Source: Pseudomonas sp. KU26590 (lineage in GTDB: Bacteria; Pseudomonadota; Gammaproteobacteria; Pseudomonadales; Pseudomonadaceae). From it: a stretch of 64,000 nt of DNA. Positions 50,417 to 59,110 of this stretch are shown here, one piece after another; the first letter of the stretch is position 1; every line of letters starts with the position of its first letter. The notes beneath the pieces are model-generated. The model saw only the letters and a list, made by a program, of their open reading frames with translations. It made no database searches and was not told the origin of the DNA. Position numbers and translations under genes: made by a program. The DNA lies in assembly GCF_026153515.1 (NCBI RefSeq), contig NZ_CP110644.1, positions 5,893,501 through 5,957,500 of the forward strand, in the 5' to 3' direction.

Positions 50417-51382
50417 TCAGTTACTCCATTGAGCCCTCGGATCGAACGCGGCCTGCTCGGCCAGCTTCTCCCACAGCGCCTTGGTAGCCTCATCGGTGGA
50501 TTTGGGCATGACGATTTTCAGTTGTGCGTACAGATCGCCGCGCTGGCCCTGTTTGTTCAACAGGCCATTGCCTTTGACTCGCAGCCGCTGCCCGTTCTGA
50601 CTGTCAGGACGGAGGGTCAGGTTGATCTTGCCCGTCAGCGTCGGGACGGCGACCTTGGTACCGAGGGCTGCTTCCCACGGCGCGATTGGCACCGTGATGA
50701 TCAGGTCATGGCCCTCAACGTCGAACATCGGGTGCGGCGCCAGACGGATGATCAAATACAGATCGCCCTTCTCGCCACCGCCCACGCCGGGAGCGCCCTG
50801 CCCCTTGAGGCGAATGCGCTCGCCATCGGTGACACCCGCCGGGATCTTCACATTCAGCGTCTTGGTGATGTCCGCCATGCGCTGGCCGCTGGCGCTGTGT
50901 TGCGGGACGTTGAAGCTGATCTGTTTGGATTCGGTGGAAAGAGTCTCCTCCAGAAACACCGCCAGTTCCATCTCCACGTCCTGCCCTCGACGCCCCGGGC
51001 TCTGCGCCCGACCGCCTTGCTGACCACCACGATTGCCGAAGATAGAGCTGAAGAAGTCGGAGAAGTCGCCGTTCTCGAAGTCACCGGCACCATAGCCCTG
51101 CCCCGCGCCCGCGCCCGCGCCGCCACGGCCCTGCCAGCCAGGCGGCGGCTGGAACCGGCCCTGACTGCCGTATTTGCGGATCTCGTCGTATTCGGCGCGT
51201 TTCTCCGGGTCGCTTAGCGCTTCATACGCCTCGGACGCCTCTTTGAATTTGTCTTCCGCGCCAGGCTCTTTGCTGACGTCGGGGTGATACTTGCGCGCGA
51301 GTTTGCGATAGGCGGTCTTGATTGTCTTCTCGTCCGCCGTCGGCTCTACGCCAAGGATCTTGTAATAGTCTTTGAAGTCCAT
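50417..51382 (-). CDS. cbpA: DnaJ-like co-chaperone CbpA
   Basis: 321 residues: J domain (1-70) with the HPD motif in '[16 protein letters not shown]', a Gly/Phe-rich linker (about 75-125), and two beta-sandwich substrate domains with no zinc fingers ('[19 protein letters not shown]', '[20 protein letters not shown]'). It is curved-DNA-binding CbpA rather than DnaJ. Start ATG at 51380-51382; the frame has another ATG five codons upstream. Confidence 0.93.
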   Translation of the reverse strand: MDFKDYYKILGVEPTADEKTIKTAYRKLARKYHPDVSKEPGAEDKFKEASEAYEALSDPEKRAEYDEIRKYGSQGRFQPPPGWQGRGGAGAGAGQGYGAGDFENGDFSDFFSSIFGNRGGQQGGRAQSPGRRGQDVEMELAVFLEETLSTESKQISFNVPQHSASGQRMADITKTLNVKIPAGVTDGERIRLKGQGAPGVGGGEKGDLYLIIRLAPHPMFDVEGHDLIITVPIAPWEAALGTKVAVPTLTGKINLTLRPDSQNGQRLRVKGNGLLNKQGQRGDLYAQLKIVMPKSTDEATKALWEKLAEQAAFDPRAQWSN

Positions 51383-51432
51383 CTGACGGTCACCCAATTC
51401 TGGAATATCCAGCTCAGTCCGCAGCGCGTTTC

Positions 51433-51459
51433 ACATGGGAACGCTGGCTGCGTTGAACG
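51433..51459 (-). promoter_or_regulatory. Possible sigma-32-type promoter of cbpA
   Basis: On the minus strand CCCATGT matches the heat-shock -10 (CCCATNT) fully; CGTTCAA lies 13 bp upstream and matches CTTGAAA in 4 of 7. About 50 bp before cbpA. Weak -35. Confidence 0.35.
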
Positions 51460-51676
51460 TTGCAAGGTTATCGGCACGCAGTCGCGCGAAATGAAACGCT
51501 GTCCAGACCGGCCAAAATAATGAAGAGTTGCCTGCTAGATTGGGGCGCGGGGGCGCAGTTCAAGGCAGGAGCGGGAAATAGATGCCGGACGGGCGATAAA
51601 CCGACGTTTCGCGCTACGCATCCGGCGCGCACTCGCATACACTGCGCGGCCGTTTTTCGACTGGTATGCAAAGCAG

Positions 51677-52942
51677 ATGAGCACTCCATCCCCGGCCCGT
51701 GCCCTTGGTATTGACTTCGGCACGTCCAACTCCACGGTCGGCTGGCTGCGTCCCGGAGCGGAAACGCTGATCGCGCTGGAGGACGGCAAGATCACGCTGC
51801 CTTCGGTGGTGTTTTTCAACATCGAAGAGCGCCGCCCGGTCTACGGTCGCCTCGCCCTTCACGAATACCTTGAGGGCTACGAAGGCCGGCTGATGCGCTC
51901 GCTCAAGAGCCTGCTGGGTTCCAAGCTGATCAAGCACGACACCAGCGTGCTCGGTACGGCGATGCCGTTCAAGGACCTGCTCGGGCTGTTCATCGGCGAA
52001 CTTAAAAAGCGTGCCGAAGCCGCCGCCGGTCATTCCTTCGAGCAAGTGGTGCTGGGCCGCCCGGTGCATTTCGTCGATGACGACGCTGCCGCCGATCAGG
52101 AGGCTGAAGACACGCTGGCCGACGTGGCGCGCAAGATCGGCTTCAAGGACGTGTCCTTTCAGTTCGAGCCCATCGCAGCGGCGTTCGACTACGAGTCGAC
52201 CCTGGACCGTGAAGAGCTGGTGCTGATCGTCGACATCGGCGGCGGTACGTCGGACTTCTCGCTGGTGCGTCTGTCGCCGGAGCGCCGTCTGATCAATGAC
52301 CGCCACAGCGACATTCTTGCTACCGGTGGCGTGCACATCGGCGGTACCGACTTCGACAAGCAGCTGAGCCTGCAGGGCGTGATGCCGCTGTTTGGCTATG
52401 GCAGCCGGATGAAAAGCGGCGCGTACATGCCGACCAGCACGCACATGAACCTGGCGACCTGGCACACGATCAACTCGGTGTATTCGCAAAAGTCGCAACT
52501 GGCGCTGGGCAGCATGCGCTACGACATCGAAGACACCCAGGGCATTGATCGGCTGTTCAAGTTGATTGATCAACGCGCTGGCCACTGGCTGGCGATGGAA
52601 GTCGAAGAGACGAAGATCCAGCTGACTCAGGCGGATAATCGCCTGGTGCCGATGGACCGCGTCGAGCCTGGCCTGAGTGTCGATCTGACCCGCCAGTTGT
52701 TCGAATCGTCCATTGATGCGTTGCTCGAACGCGTGCGCGGCAGTGTCACTAACCTGTTGAATCAGGCAGGCGTTGGCGTGACCGATGTCGATACCGTGTT
52801 CTTCACCGGTGGATCGAGCGGCATCCCGGCCCTGCGCAACAGCGTCGCCGCCATGTTGCCCAAGGCCCGACACGTTGAAGGCAACATCTTCGGCAGCATC
52901 GGCAGCGGCCTGGCGATCGAAGCGAAAAAGCGCTACGGCTGA
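51677..52942 (+). CDS. yegD: Hsp70-family chaperone-like protein (YegD type)
   Basis: 421 residues, an actin-like Hsp70 ATPase without a normal peptide-binding domain. Features: 'ALGIDFGTSNSTVGWLRPG' (phosphate 1), 'EPIAAAFDYE', 'LVLIVDIGGGTSDFSLVRL' (phosphate 2) and 'VFFTGGSSGIPALRNSVA' (adenosine). Length and layout match E. coli YegD. It is divergent from the co-chaperone pair cbpA-cbpM, 294 bp away; cooperation with CbpA is possible but not shown by sequence. Confidence 0.85.
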   Translation: MSTPSPARALGIDFGTSNSTVGWLRPGAETLIALEDGKITLPSVVFFNIEERRPVYGRLALHEYLEGYEGRLMRSLKSLLGSKLIKHDTSVLGTAMPFKDLLGLFIGELKKRAEAAAGHSFEQVVLGRPVHFVDDDAAADQEAEDTLADVARKIGFKDVSFQFEPIAAAFDYESTLDREELVLIVDIGGGTSDFSLVRLSPERRLINDRHSDILATGGVHIGGTDFDKQLSLQGVMPLFGYGSRMKSGAYMPTSTHMNLATWHTINSVYSQKSQLALGSMRYDIEDTQGIDRLFKLIDQRAGHWLAMEVEETKIQLTQADNRLVPMDRVEPGLSVDLTRQLFESSIDALLERVRGSVTNLLNQAGVGVTDVDTVFFTGGSSGIPALRNSVAAMLPKARHVEGNIFGSIGSGLAIEAKKRYG

Positions 52943-52958
52943 TTCCCCGCTGTCCCGC

Positions 52959-53742
52959 TTTTTAAGTGGGACCGGCTTTAGCCGGGAATGCGTCGGGTGT
53001 CACGCCGCAAATTTTATGGTGCACAAACCGGCCTCTTCCCGGCTGAAGCCGGTCCCACTAAAACACCGCGTGCTCTTGTAGGACTGGCTTTAGCCGGGAA
53101 GGCGTCGGGTGTCACGCCGCGAAATCGAGGGTGTTCATGAAGGCCTCTTCCCGGCTGAAGCCGGTCCCACTAAAACACCGCGTGCTCTTGTAGGACTGGC
53201 TTTAGCCGGGAAGGCGCCGGGTGTCACGCCGCGAAATCGAGGGTGTTCATGAAGGCCTCTTCCCGGCTGAAGCCGGTCCCACTAAAACACCGCGTGCTCT
53301 TGTAGGACTGGCTTTAGCCGGGAAGGCGTCGGGTGTCACGCCGCGAAATCGAGGGTGTTCATGAAGGCCTCTTCCCGGCTGCAGCCGGTCCGACTAAAAC
53401 ACCGCGCGCTCTTGTAGGACTGGCTTTAGCCGGGAAGGCGTCGGGTGTCACGCCGCGAAATCGAGGGTGTTCATGAAGGCCTCTTCCCGGCTGAAGCCGG
53501 TCCCACTAAAACACCGCGTGCTCTTGTAGGACTGGCTTTAGCCGGGAAGGCGCCGGGTGTCACGCCGCGAAATCGAGGGTGTTCATGAAGGCCTCTTCCC
53601 GGCTGAAGCCGGTCCCACTAAAACACCGCGTGCTCTTGTAGGACTGGCTTTAGCCGGGAAGGCGTCGGGTGTCACGCCGCGAAATCGAGGGTGTTCATGA
53701 AGGCCTCTTCCCGGCTGCAGCCGGTCCGACTAAAACACCGCG
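52959..53742. repeat. Tandem array of seven 112-bp REPIN units
   Basis: Starts at 52959, 53071, 53183, 53295, 53407, 53519 and 53631, each exactly 112 bp. Every unit is a REPIN: left arm GGACTGGCTTTAGCCGGGAA, right arm TTCCCGGCTGAAGCCGGTCC, with a loop of about 50 bases. Unit 1 has a divergent loop and the ancestral ACCGG arm; units 2-7 are near-identical. Marker variants (GCGTCGGG or GCGCCGGG; CTGAAG or CTGCAG) show units 5-7 repeating units 2-4, so a 336-bp trimer was duplicated. The array fills the gap between the convergent yegD and permease genes. No ORF of its own is supported. Confidence 0.95.
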
Positions 53743-53783
53743 TGCAGCCGTGAAAAGGGGGCACATCTGTTGAGCAGCAGTCG

Positions 53784-54794
53784 CTACACCAACTCCGCCC
53801 GGCGCAGTTCGCTCTTCAGGTACGCGTAATAAATCGGCCCTGCCACGACACCCGGCAGGCCGAAGGCGGCTTCGAAGATGAGCATCGCCAGCAGCAATTC
53901 CCACGACTTGGCGCTGATCTGCCCGCCGACGATACGTGCGTTGAGGAAGTACTCGACCTTGTGGATCACGATCAGATACCCCAACGCCGCCATCGCCACC
54001 CAGATCGACAACGACATGCCGACGATGAAGATCAGCGTGTTGGACATCAGGTTGCCGACCACCGGAAGCAAGCCCAGCAGGAAGGTCAGTACGATCAGGG
54101 TTTTGGTCAGCGGCAGGTGCACGCCACACAACGGCAGGATCACCGCCAGGAATATAGAAGTGAACGCCGTGTTCAGCAGCGAGATCTTGATCTGCGCGAA
54201 GACGATATTGCGAAAGGCCTGACTCAGCAGGTGCAGGCGCTCGAACAGCGCCGCCGCCAAGGGCTTGCGCTTGGTGACATCGGGGATGCGCTGCAGGGCG
54301 ATGATCGCGCCCAGCACCATGCCGATCAGCAAGGTCACGAACATGTGCGCCGCGCCCTTGCCGAGCAGTTGCAGCTCGCCCAGGTGCTTGGTCAGCCAGG
54401 CGCTGAGCGACACCTGAAACTCGGTGGCGCTGGCCGGCAGGTAGTTGTCGATGAAGGGCGGTAACTGACCACGGGCGCGGTCCACCAGAATCATGAATTT
54501 ATCCAGCGACGCGCCGGGGTTTTCCGCCTCGTGCAGCAGGAAACTGATCGCGCCGGCAAACAGCAGCGCCAAAACAGTCACCACAAGCGTCCCCAGCAAC
54601 GCCACCGCCAGCCACCGCGCACGCTCGCCGGCAATCAACCGTTGCAGCTGCGGCGTGAGCATGTCGACCAACTCATACACCAGCAGACCCGCCAGCAGAC
54701 TGGGCAGAAGGTTGAGCGGCAGCACCAGCAGCAGCCCGCCGAACACGAGAATGCAACTGGCCAGATAGACTTGACGGGGCGTAAACGTTGGCAT
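53784..54794 (-). CDS. AI-2E transporter family (PerM-like) permease
   Basis: 336 residues with about seven to eight membrane helices. Family features: paired N-terminal helices, 'HMFVTLLIGMVLGAIIALQR', 'LTFLLGLLPVVGNLMSNTL' (the conserved LLP-hV-G-h stretch) and a C-terminal pair ending 'VVAGPIYYAYLKSELRRAEL'. Substrate unknown; family members include TqsA and PerM. Its 3' end is 42 bp from the REPIN array. Confidence 0.85.
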   Translation of the reverse strand: MPTFTPRQVYLASCILVFGGLLLVLPLNLLPSLLAGLLVYELVDMLTPQLQRLIAGERARWLAVALLGTLVVTVLALLFAGAISFLLHEAENPGASLDKFMILVDRARGQLPPFIDNYLPASATEFQVSLSAWLTKHLGELQLLGKGAAHMFVTLLIGMVLGAIIALQRIPDVTKRKPLAAALFERLHLLSQAFRNIVFAQIKISLLNTAFTSIFLAVILPLCGVHLPLTKTLIVLTFLLGLLPVVGNLMSNTLIFIVGMSLSIWVAMAALGYLIVIHKVEYFLNARIVGGQISAKSWELLLAMLIFEAAFGLPGVVAGPIYYAYLKSELRRAELV

Positions 54795-54982
54795 ACAGCC
54801 TCAAAACGAGCGGCGTGAAGGATGGGCAGTCTGCCAGCGTTCTGAGTGGAGAACCAGCGACGCGAAAGCCCTTGAGGGCTCAAGCGTGGGGAGGCTGCGA
54901 TTGCAGACCAGATCATCGGCCGCAATCGCAGAAAGTACAGGGGCTGGCGCCGTATTTCGACGCCCGTCATTGGCTCAGGAAA

Positions 54983-55273
54983 TTATTTCTTTTTAAGACA
55001 ATCGCTCATGAAGGCCTTGCGCGCATCGCCCTTGAGCGCCTGGGTGCCGGCCGTGGCGTTGCAGGTTTTCATCTTTTCCTGCTGAGTGGCGGCAGGCGCA
55101 GGCGCGGCCTTCAGGCAGGTGCTGATGAACGCCTTGCGCTCATCGCCCTTCAGGGTTTTCGCCGAGGCATCGGCGTTGCAGGTGGTCATTTTGTTTTGTT
55201 GCGCAGTGGCAGCAAAACCCTGGGCGCTCAACAGCAAGCCCATTACCAGCAGAGGAATACGCAGCATCGTCAT
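54983..55273 (-). CDS. psiF: PsiF-family periplasmic protein
   Basis: 96 residues: signal peptide (about 1-22, GFAATA), then two copies of the PsiF repeat, 'KMTTCNADASAKTLKGDERK' and 'KMKTCNATAGTQALKGDARK', each with two Cys (C...C 20-21 residues apart). E. coli psiF responds to phosphate starvation; I see no clear Pho box in the 151-bp upstream gap. GGAG lies seven bases before the ATG at 55273. Confidence 0.85.
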   Translation of the reverse strand: MTMLRIPLLVMGLLLSAQGFAATAQQNKMTTCNADASAKTLKGDERKAFISTCLKAAPAPAATQQEKMKTCNATAGTQALKGDARKAFMSDCLKKK

Positions 55274-55424
55274 CGGGTTTCTCCGGAAGCGCCACGCACC
55301 TGCATGGCTTTCAAAGCAGTGTAGCCAAAGAATGTTGCTGCATATTTCTGCAAATGCGCAGCGTGCGCTGGACGTGCGGACTGGCAGGCCGATAATGGCG
55401 CCTCATTTAAAAGCCGGTTCGCTC

Positions 55425-56309
55425 ATGCAATACCTTTATCCACTGCTCACCGTCATGATCTGGGCCGGCAACAACGTCATCACCAAGGCAGCGGCCGGGC
55501 GTATTTTCCCGGCCGAGATCGGTTTCTATCGCTGGTTGCTGGCGGGTTTGCTGTTCACGCCATTCCTGCTCGGCCCCGTGCTGCGCAACCGGGCGCAGAT
55601 CAAACCCATCATCGGCAAGGTCGTGGTGCTGGGCGTGCTGGGGATGGCGGTTTATCAAAGCCTGGCGTACTACGCGGCGAACATTACGACGGCCACCAAC
55701 ATGGGCATCATTCTGTCGCTGGTGCCGGTGATGACCCTGGGCATGTCGATCGCCAGCCTTGGTACCCGGCTGACCGCAGGCGCGCTGGTTGGCGCAATCG
55801 TGTCGTTTGCGGGCGTGTTGGGGGTGGTGTCCCAAGGGAGCTGGAGTTTGCTGATTGCCCATGGCATCAACATCGGCGACGTCATGATGCTCGTCGCGAC
55901 ACTGGCGTATGCGACCTACAGCACGCTGCTGAAGAAATGGCAGTTGCGCATGCCGCCATTGCAGCTGCTCTATCTGCAGATTCTGGTGGCGATCATTGCG
56001 CTGTTTCCGCTGTTTGTGATTTCACCGAAGACCGGCCTGAACGCGAGCAACATTCCGTTGGTGCTCTACGCGTGCATACCGACTTCAATGCTCGCGCCGC
56101 TGCTGTGGATGAAAGCAATTTCCATCCTGGGGCCAAGCCGTACCACGTTGTTTTTCAACCTGGTGCCGATCCTGACGGCGCTGGTTGCCGCGCTCGCACT
56201 GGGCGAGCAGCTGGCGTCCTATCACTTCATCGGCGGAGCCCTGACGCTGGGCGGGGTGATCCTGGCAGAACGCTGGACCACACCGCTGCGCAAGGCCGCG
56301 ATCCGTTAA
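55425..56309 (+). CDS. DMT-superfamily (EamA) transporter
   Basis: 294 residues with ten membrane helices in two EamA repeats: 'LLTVMIWAGNNVITKAAAGR', 'NITTATNMGIILSLVPVMTL' and 'RTTLFFNLVPILTALVAALA'. Likely exports a small metabolite; substrate not readable. The ATG at 55425 is preferred for its hydrophobic start; an ATG at 55395 is in frame. Confidence 0.88.
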   Translation: MQYLYPLLTVMIWAGNNVITKAAAGRIFPAEIGFYRWLLAGLLFTPFLLGPVLRNRAQIKPIIGKVVVLGVLGMAVYQSLAYYAANITTATNMGIILSLVPVMTLGMSIASLGTRLTAGALVGAIVSFAGVLGVVSQGSWSLLIAHGINIGDVMMLVATLAYATYSTLLKKWQLRMPPLQLLYLQILVAIIALFPLFVISPKTGLNASNIPLVLYACIPTSMLAPLLWMKAISILGPSRTTLFFNLVPILTALVAALALGEQLASYHFIGGALTLGGVILAERWTTPLRKAAIR

Positions 56310-56332
56310 ACCTGTCCGTCGGATGACACCGA

Positions 56333-56569
56333 TCAGGCTTTGTCGTGCTCCTGCGCAGCGTGAATCGACACGTCGGTAATGCCCAGCACATGGGGCAGAC
56401 CGATGGTGCTTTCACCTGTATCGAAGGGGTCATCTTCAACGGCCACGTTGTGCTTGAGCGCCAGCTCGTGCACGACCTCGATGATTGGCACGTCGAGGTT
56501 TTCAATCAGATCGACATGGTGCTCACCGGCCAGCGTGTACTCGATTTCATACAGCTCTTTATCGCTCAT
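56333..56569 (-). CDS. Small acidic conserved protein, function unknown
   Basis: 78 residues, acidic, cytoplasmic by appearance: 'ELYEIEYTLAGEHHVDLIEN', 'VPIIEVVHELALKHNVAVED' and 'IGLPHVLGITDVSIHAAQEH'. AGGA precedes ATG at 56569, and codon use looks like the neighbours, so I take it as real. No domain recognised. It converges with the DMT gene, 23 bp apart, and follows the lipase gene's far side. Confidence 0.65.
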   Translation of the reverse strand: MSDKELYEIEYTLAGEHHVDLIENLDVPIIEVVHELALKHNVAVEDDPFDTGESTIGLPHVLGITDVSIHAAQEHDKA

Positions 56570-56627
56570 CCCATCACTTCCTACGCGACCTCACGGGTCG
56601 ACTGATCACGAACAACGGCCAAATAAG

Positions 56628-57518
56628 TCAAAGACCGGCGGCTTTGAGACGCGCGGCATGTTCAAGGAACAACCCCACGGGATCGGCTCCCTTGCCCACC
56701 AGCCCGAAGTGCTGGTTGACGATGTCGAAATGGTCGAGCGGGTAGTCATCACCGATGACTTTGCCCAGGTGGGAACTGCATCTCCCGACCATGCCATCAG
56801 ATTGACCTCGCTCTTTCGTGAACGTGCGAGCAAATATTCGGCAGGTGAGATTTGACGTATCGAAGACGTTCTTGCCGCGGTCGGTGCGCCCTGTTTGCAG
56901 GGTCCCTGACCACGAGTAATAGCGCACGCCGTTGACCACCTCGGCGCCCTGCCCGCCCCAGTATTTTGGCAACCCTTGAGGAAACAGCCGGTTGAATCGC
57001 GCTACCCCGCTGGTGGTCAGCGAATGGTGCGCAGCGTCGACATCCACAGGCAGACGCGTGCCGCGATAACCGGTGTCGAGAAGACTGGCGATGAGTGTGG
57101 TGAGGCGAATGGCAGCGTTGACCACAAGTCCTTTGGCGGTATGGGGCGGGTAATGCGCTTCAAAGTAATCGGCCAGTTCCGAGCCATGGTTGGGCCCCGC
57201 GACTGAGGTGACCGAGGCGACGAGGTCCGGGCGCACGCCAGCGACATACCGAATGGTCAGCGCGCCCTGACTGTGACCGATCAGATTGACCTTGGCTGCG
57301 CCGGTTTCCAGGAGAATTTCCTGCACGCGGGCCAGCAGTTGCTCGCCGCGGATCTCGGTGGAATTGACCGCCGAGACCATCACCGGGATCACCTGCGCAC
57401 CGCCCCGACTCAGCGCCGACACGATGCCGAACCAGTACGGATAGACCACCAACTTCACGAAACCCATCAACCCCGGCACCAGGACGATGGGGTAACGCGT
57501 GGCCAGTTGTTGAGGCAT
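56628..57518 (-). CDS. Triacylglycerol lipase, family I, without signal peptide
   Basis: 296 residues from ATG at 57516-57518. The alpha/beta hydrolase catalytic triad is complete: S83 in 'VNLIGHSQGALTIRYVAGVR', D241 in 'SDGMVGRCSSHLG' and H263 in 'LDHFDIVNQ'. Very like P. aeruginosa LipA after its signal ('TRYPIVLVPGLMGF', 'GVRYYSWSGTLQTG'), yet no signal peptide is seen, even in the longer frame (ATG at about 57588, 'MNVSRLPSPHSLHQ'). No foldase (lif) gene nearby. Either intracellular (P. fragi-type) or exported by an unusual path. Confidence 0.88.
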   Translation of the reverse strand: MPQQLATRYPIVLVPGLMGFVKLVVYPYWFGIVSALSRGGAQVIPVMVSAVNSTEIRGEQLLARVQEILLETGAAKVNLIGHSQGALTIRYVAGVRPDLVASVTSVAGPNHGSELADYFEAHYPPHTAKGLVVNAAIRLTTLIASLLDTGYRGTRLPVDVDAAHHSLTTSGVARFNRLFPQGLPKYWGGQGAEVVNGVRYYSWSGTLQTGRTDRGKNVFDTSNLTCRIFARTFTKERGQSDGMVGRCSSHLGKVIGDDYPLDHFDIVNQHFGLVGKGADPVGLFLEHAARLKAAGL

Positions 57519-57704
57519 GGAGGAGCGATTCCTGAGCGAGCGTCGTTGATGGAGGGAGTGAGGTGACGGTAGCCGGGAAACATTCATGAAACATGACAGA
57601 AATAGGTAATGCCCCATCGCCATCAATTTGATCGAACTCTTTTGTATCTTCAACGCTCCTAACAGCATCGGGCCAACAATGGCCTTTTTCGCGGAGCGAT
57701 TCGA

Positions 57705-58043
57705 ATGTTCAAGCAATCCCTGGCAGTAGTGATTTCCATGGCCGCATTGGCTGGTTGCGCATCGACCACCATGCCGAACCCGGTTGATTACGCGACCTAT
57801 CGCAACGCACCGCTGGTCAAGCAAGTTGAAGAAGGCATGACCAAGGAACAAGTCCTGACCATCGGCGGCACGCCATCGACCACCATTCAGCGTCGCGCCC
57901 ACCCAGGCACTTGCAACAACTACGTGCTGAACCGCGAAGGCCATCAGCAGGCGTACTACGTCACCTTCGACAACAATGGCCGCGTCAACAGCAAGGGTTT
58001 CATGACCTGCGAACAGCGTGACGCCAACGAACGCGCCATGTGA
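57705..58043 (+). CDS. osmE: Osmotically inducible lipoprotein OsmE
   Basis: 112 residues. Lipoprotein signal with lipobox 'AALAGCAS' (Cys18), then a SmpA/OmlA-like domain: 'LVKQVEEGMTKEQVLTIGGT', 'PGTCNNYVLNREGHQQAYYV' and 'FDNNGRVNSKGFMTCEQR'. GGAG precedes ATG at 57705. Divergent from the lipase gene. Induced by osmotic stress in related bacteria; promoter not identified here. Confidence 0.93.
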   Translation: MFKQSLAVVISMAALAGCASTTMPNPVDYATYRNAPLVKQVEEGMTKEQVLTIGGTPSTTIQRRAHPGTCNNYVLNREGHQQAYYVTFDNNGRVNSKGFMTCEQRDANERAM

Positions 58044-58360
58044 TCTGATGCCATTCGTTTGAATGGGTCTTGATTGGATGAGTCTGCTCGCGATCACGAA
58101 CGCCGAGGCATCGCAAGGATGCCCGGCACTGTCGTGATCATGGGCGATCCATCCTGAAGTACGTGCCCCCCCTCTTGTCTGCACATCAGTCTCACCCCGC
58201 GACAATCTGACCCCGCGTCAAAAAGTCCCCGAACAAAAATCAAACTTTTGCCAGTGCCCACCACTCACACCTTAAGACCCCGATCCTGCCGGGCGCCTGC
58301 CATAGGCATGGCGCAACAGAGCGCGACGGAAAAAAACCGGAACAGCCCTGGAGAAATCTG
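58044..58360. other. Intergenic region between osmE and bacterioferritin
   Basis: 317 bp. After osmE there is a nested dyad: GATCACGA (58092-58099) with TCGTGATC (58132-58139), enclosing GGCATC-gcaag-GATGCC (58107-58123); no T run follows, so it may only protect the osmE mRNA end. Further on are GCCATAGGCATGGC (58300-58313) and an A-rich stretch before the bacterioferritin GGAG site. No Fur-box match and no ORF seen. Confidence 0.5.
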
Positions 58361-58894
58361 ATGATCAATCTGCACCCTATGACCGATGTCGCCACGTTGC
58401 GAGAGCGCGCGCGCAAAAACGTTGAAGACGGCGCCGTCACTGAAGGCTACAACGGTGACCGTGAAGAGGTCCTGCGTTTGTTGAACTCATCGCTGGCGAC
58501 CGAACTGGTCTGCACCCTGCGTTACAAGCGTCACTATTTCATGGCCAAGGGCATCAAGTCCCACGCCGCCGCTGACGAGTTTCTGGAACACGCCACTCAA
58601 GAACTCCAGCACGCTGACAAACTGGCCGAGCGTATCGTGCAGCTGGGCGGCGAGCCGGAATTCAACCCGGACCTGCTGAGCAAGAATTCCCACGCGCAGT
58701 ACGTGGCCGGTAACACGCTGAAAGAGATGATCACTGAAGACCTGGTGGCCGAGCGCATCGCGATCGACAGCTACCGCGAAATCATTCAGTACATCGGCGA
58801 TCAGGACCCAACCACTCGCCGCATCTTCGAAGAGATCCTGGCGCAGGAAGAAGAGCACGCCGACGACATGGCCGACCTGCTCGACGGCCTCTGA
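58361..58894 (+). CDS. Bacterioferritin-type ferritin-like protein
   Basis: 177 residues forming a four-helix ferritin-like bundle, like PAO1 PA4880. Iron-ligand helices: 'LNSSLATELVCTLRYKRHYF', 'EFLEHATQELQHADKLAERI', 'ITEDLVAERIAIDSYREIIQ' and 'ILAQEEEHADDMADLL'. Stores or detoxifies iron in the cytoplasm. No obvious haem Met position can be assigned. GGAG eight bases before ATG at 58361. A strong terminator follows. Confidence 0.9.
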   Translation: MINLHPMTDVATLRERARKNVEDGAVTEGYNGDREEVLRLLNSSLATELVCTLRYKRHYFMAKGIKSHAAADEFLEHATQELQHADKLAERIVQLGGEPEFNPDLLSKNSHAQYVAGNTLKEMITEDLVAERIAIDSYREIIQYIGDQDPTTRRIFEEILAQEEEHADDMADLLDGL

Positions 58895-58914
58895 TACGCA
58901 GCACGCAACGCAAG

Positions 58915-58942
58915 AAGCCAGGGCATATGCCCTGGCTTTTTT
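58915..58942 (+). terminator. Intrinsic terminator after bacterioferritin gene
   Basis: Perfect 10-bp stem AAGCCAGGGC / GCCCTGGCTT with an ATAT loop followed by TTTT, 20 bp past the stop. Confidence 0.92.
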
Positions 58943-58971
58943 GTGGGTTACGTTTCAGCGTGGTCTGCAGG

Positions 58972-59036
58972 GTTCGCCAGCAAGCCGGCTCTTACAAGCT
59001 CACGGTGATCCTGTAGGAGCCGGCTTGCTGGCGAAC
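58972..59036. repeat. REPIN, family B, arms in opposite (tail-first) order
   Basis: GTTCGCCAGCAAGCCGGCTC at 58972 and its inverse GAGCCGGCTTGCTGGCGAAC ending 59036. Here the GTTCGCC ends face outward, the reverse of the copies at 30884 and 49940. Confidence 0.8.
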
Positions 59037-59110
59037 GCGCCCGTTGAATCACTGCGACGCGCCTCGCCAATCTCCACCAGACTGATCACCTCACCGCGTC
59101 TCCGGCGGCT

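Noticed and set aside
52959..53742. Possible CRISPR array
   Set aside because: Regular repeats, but the whole 112-bp unit is repeated with no unique spacers, and no cas genes are present. It is a REPIN array.
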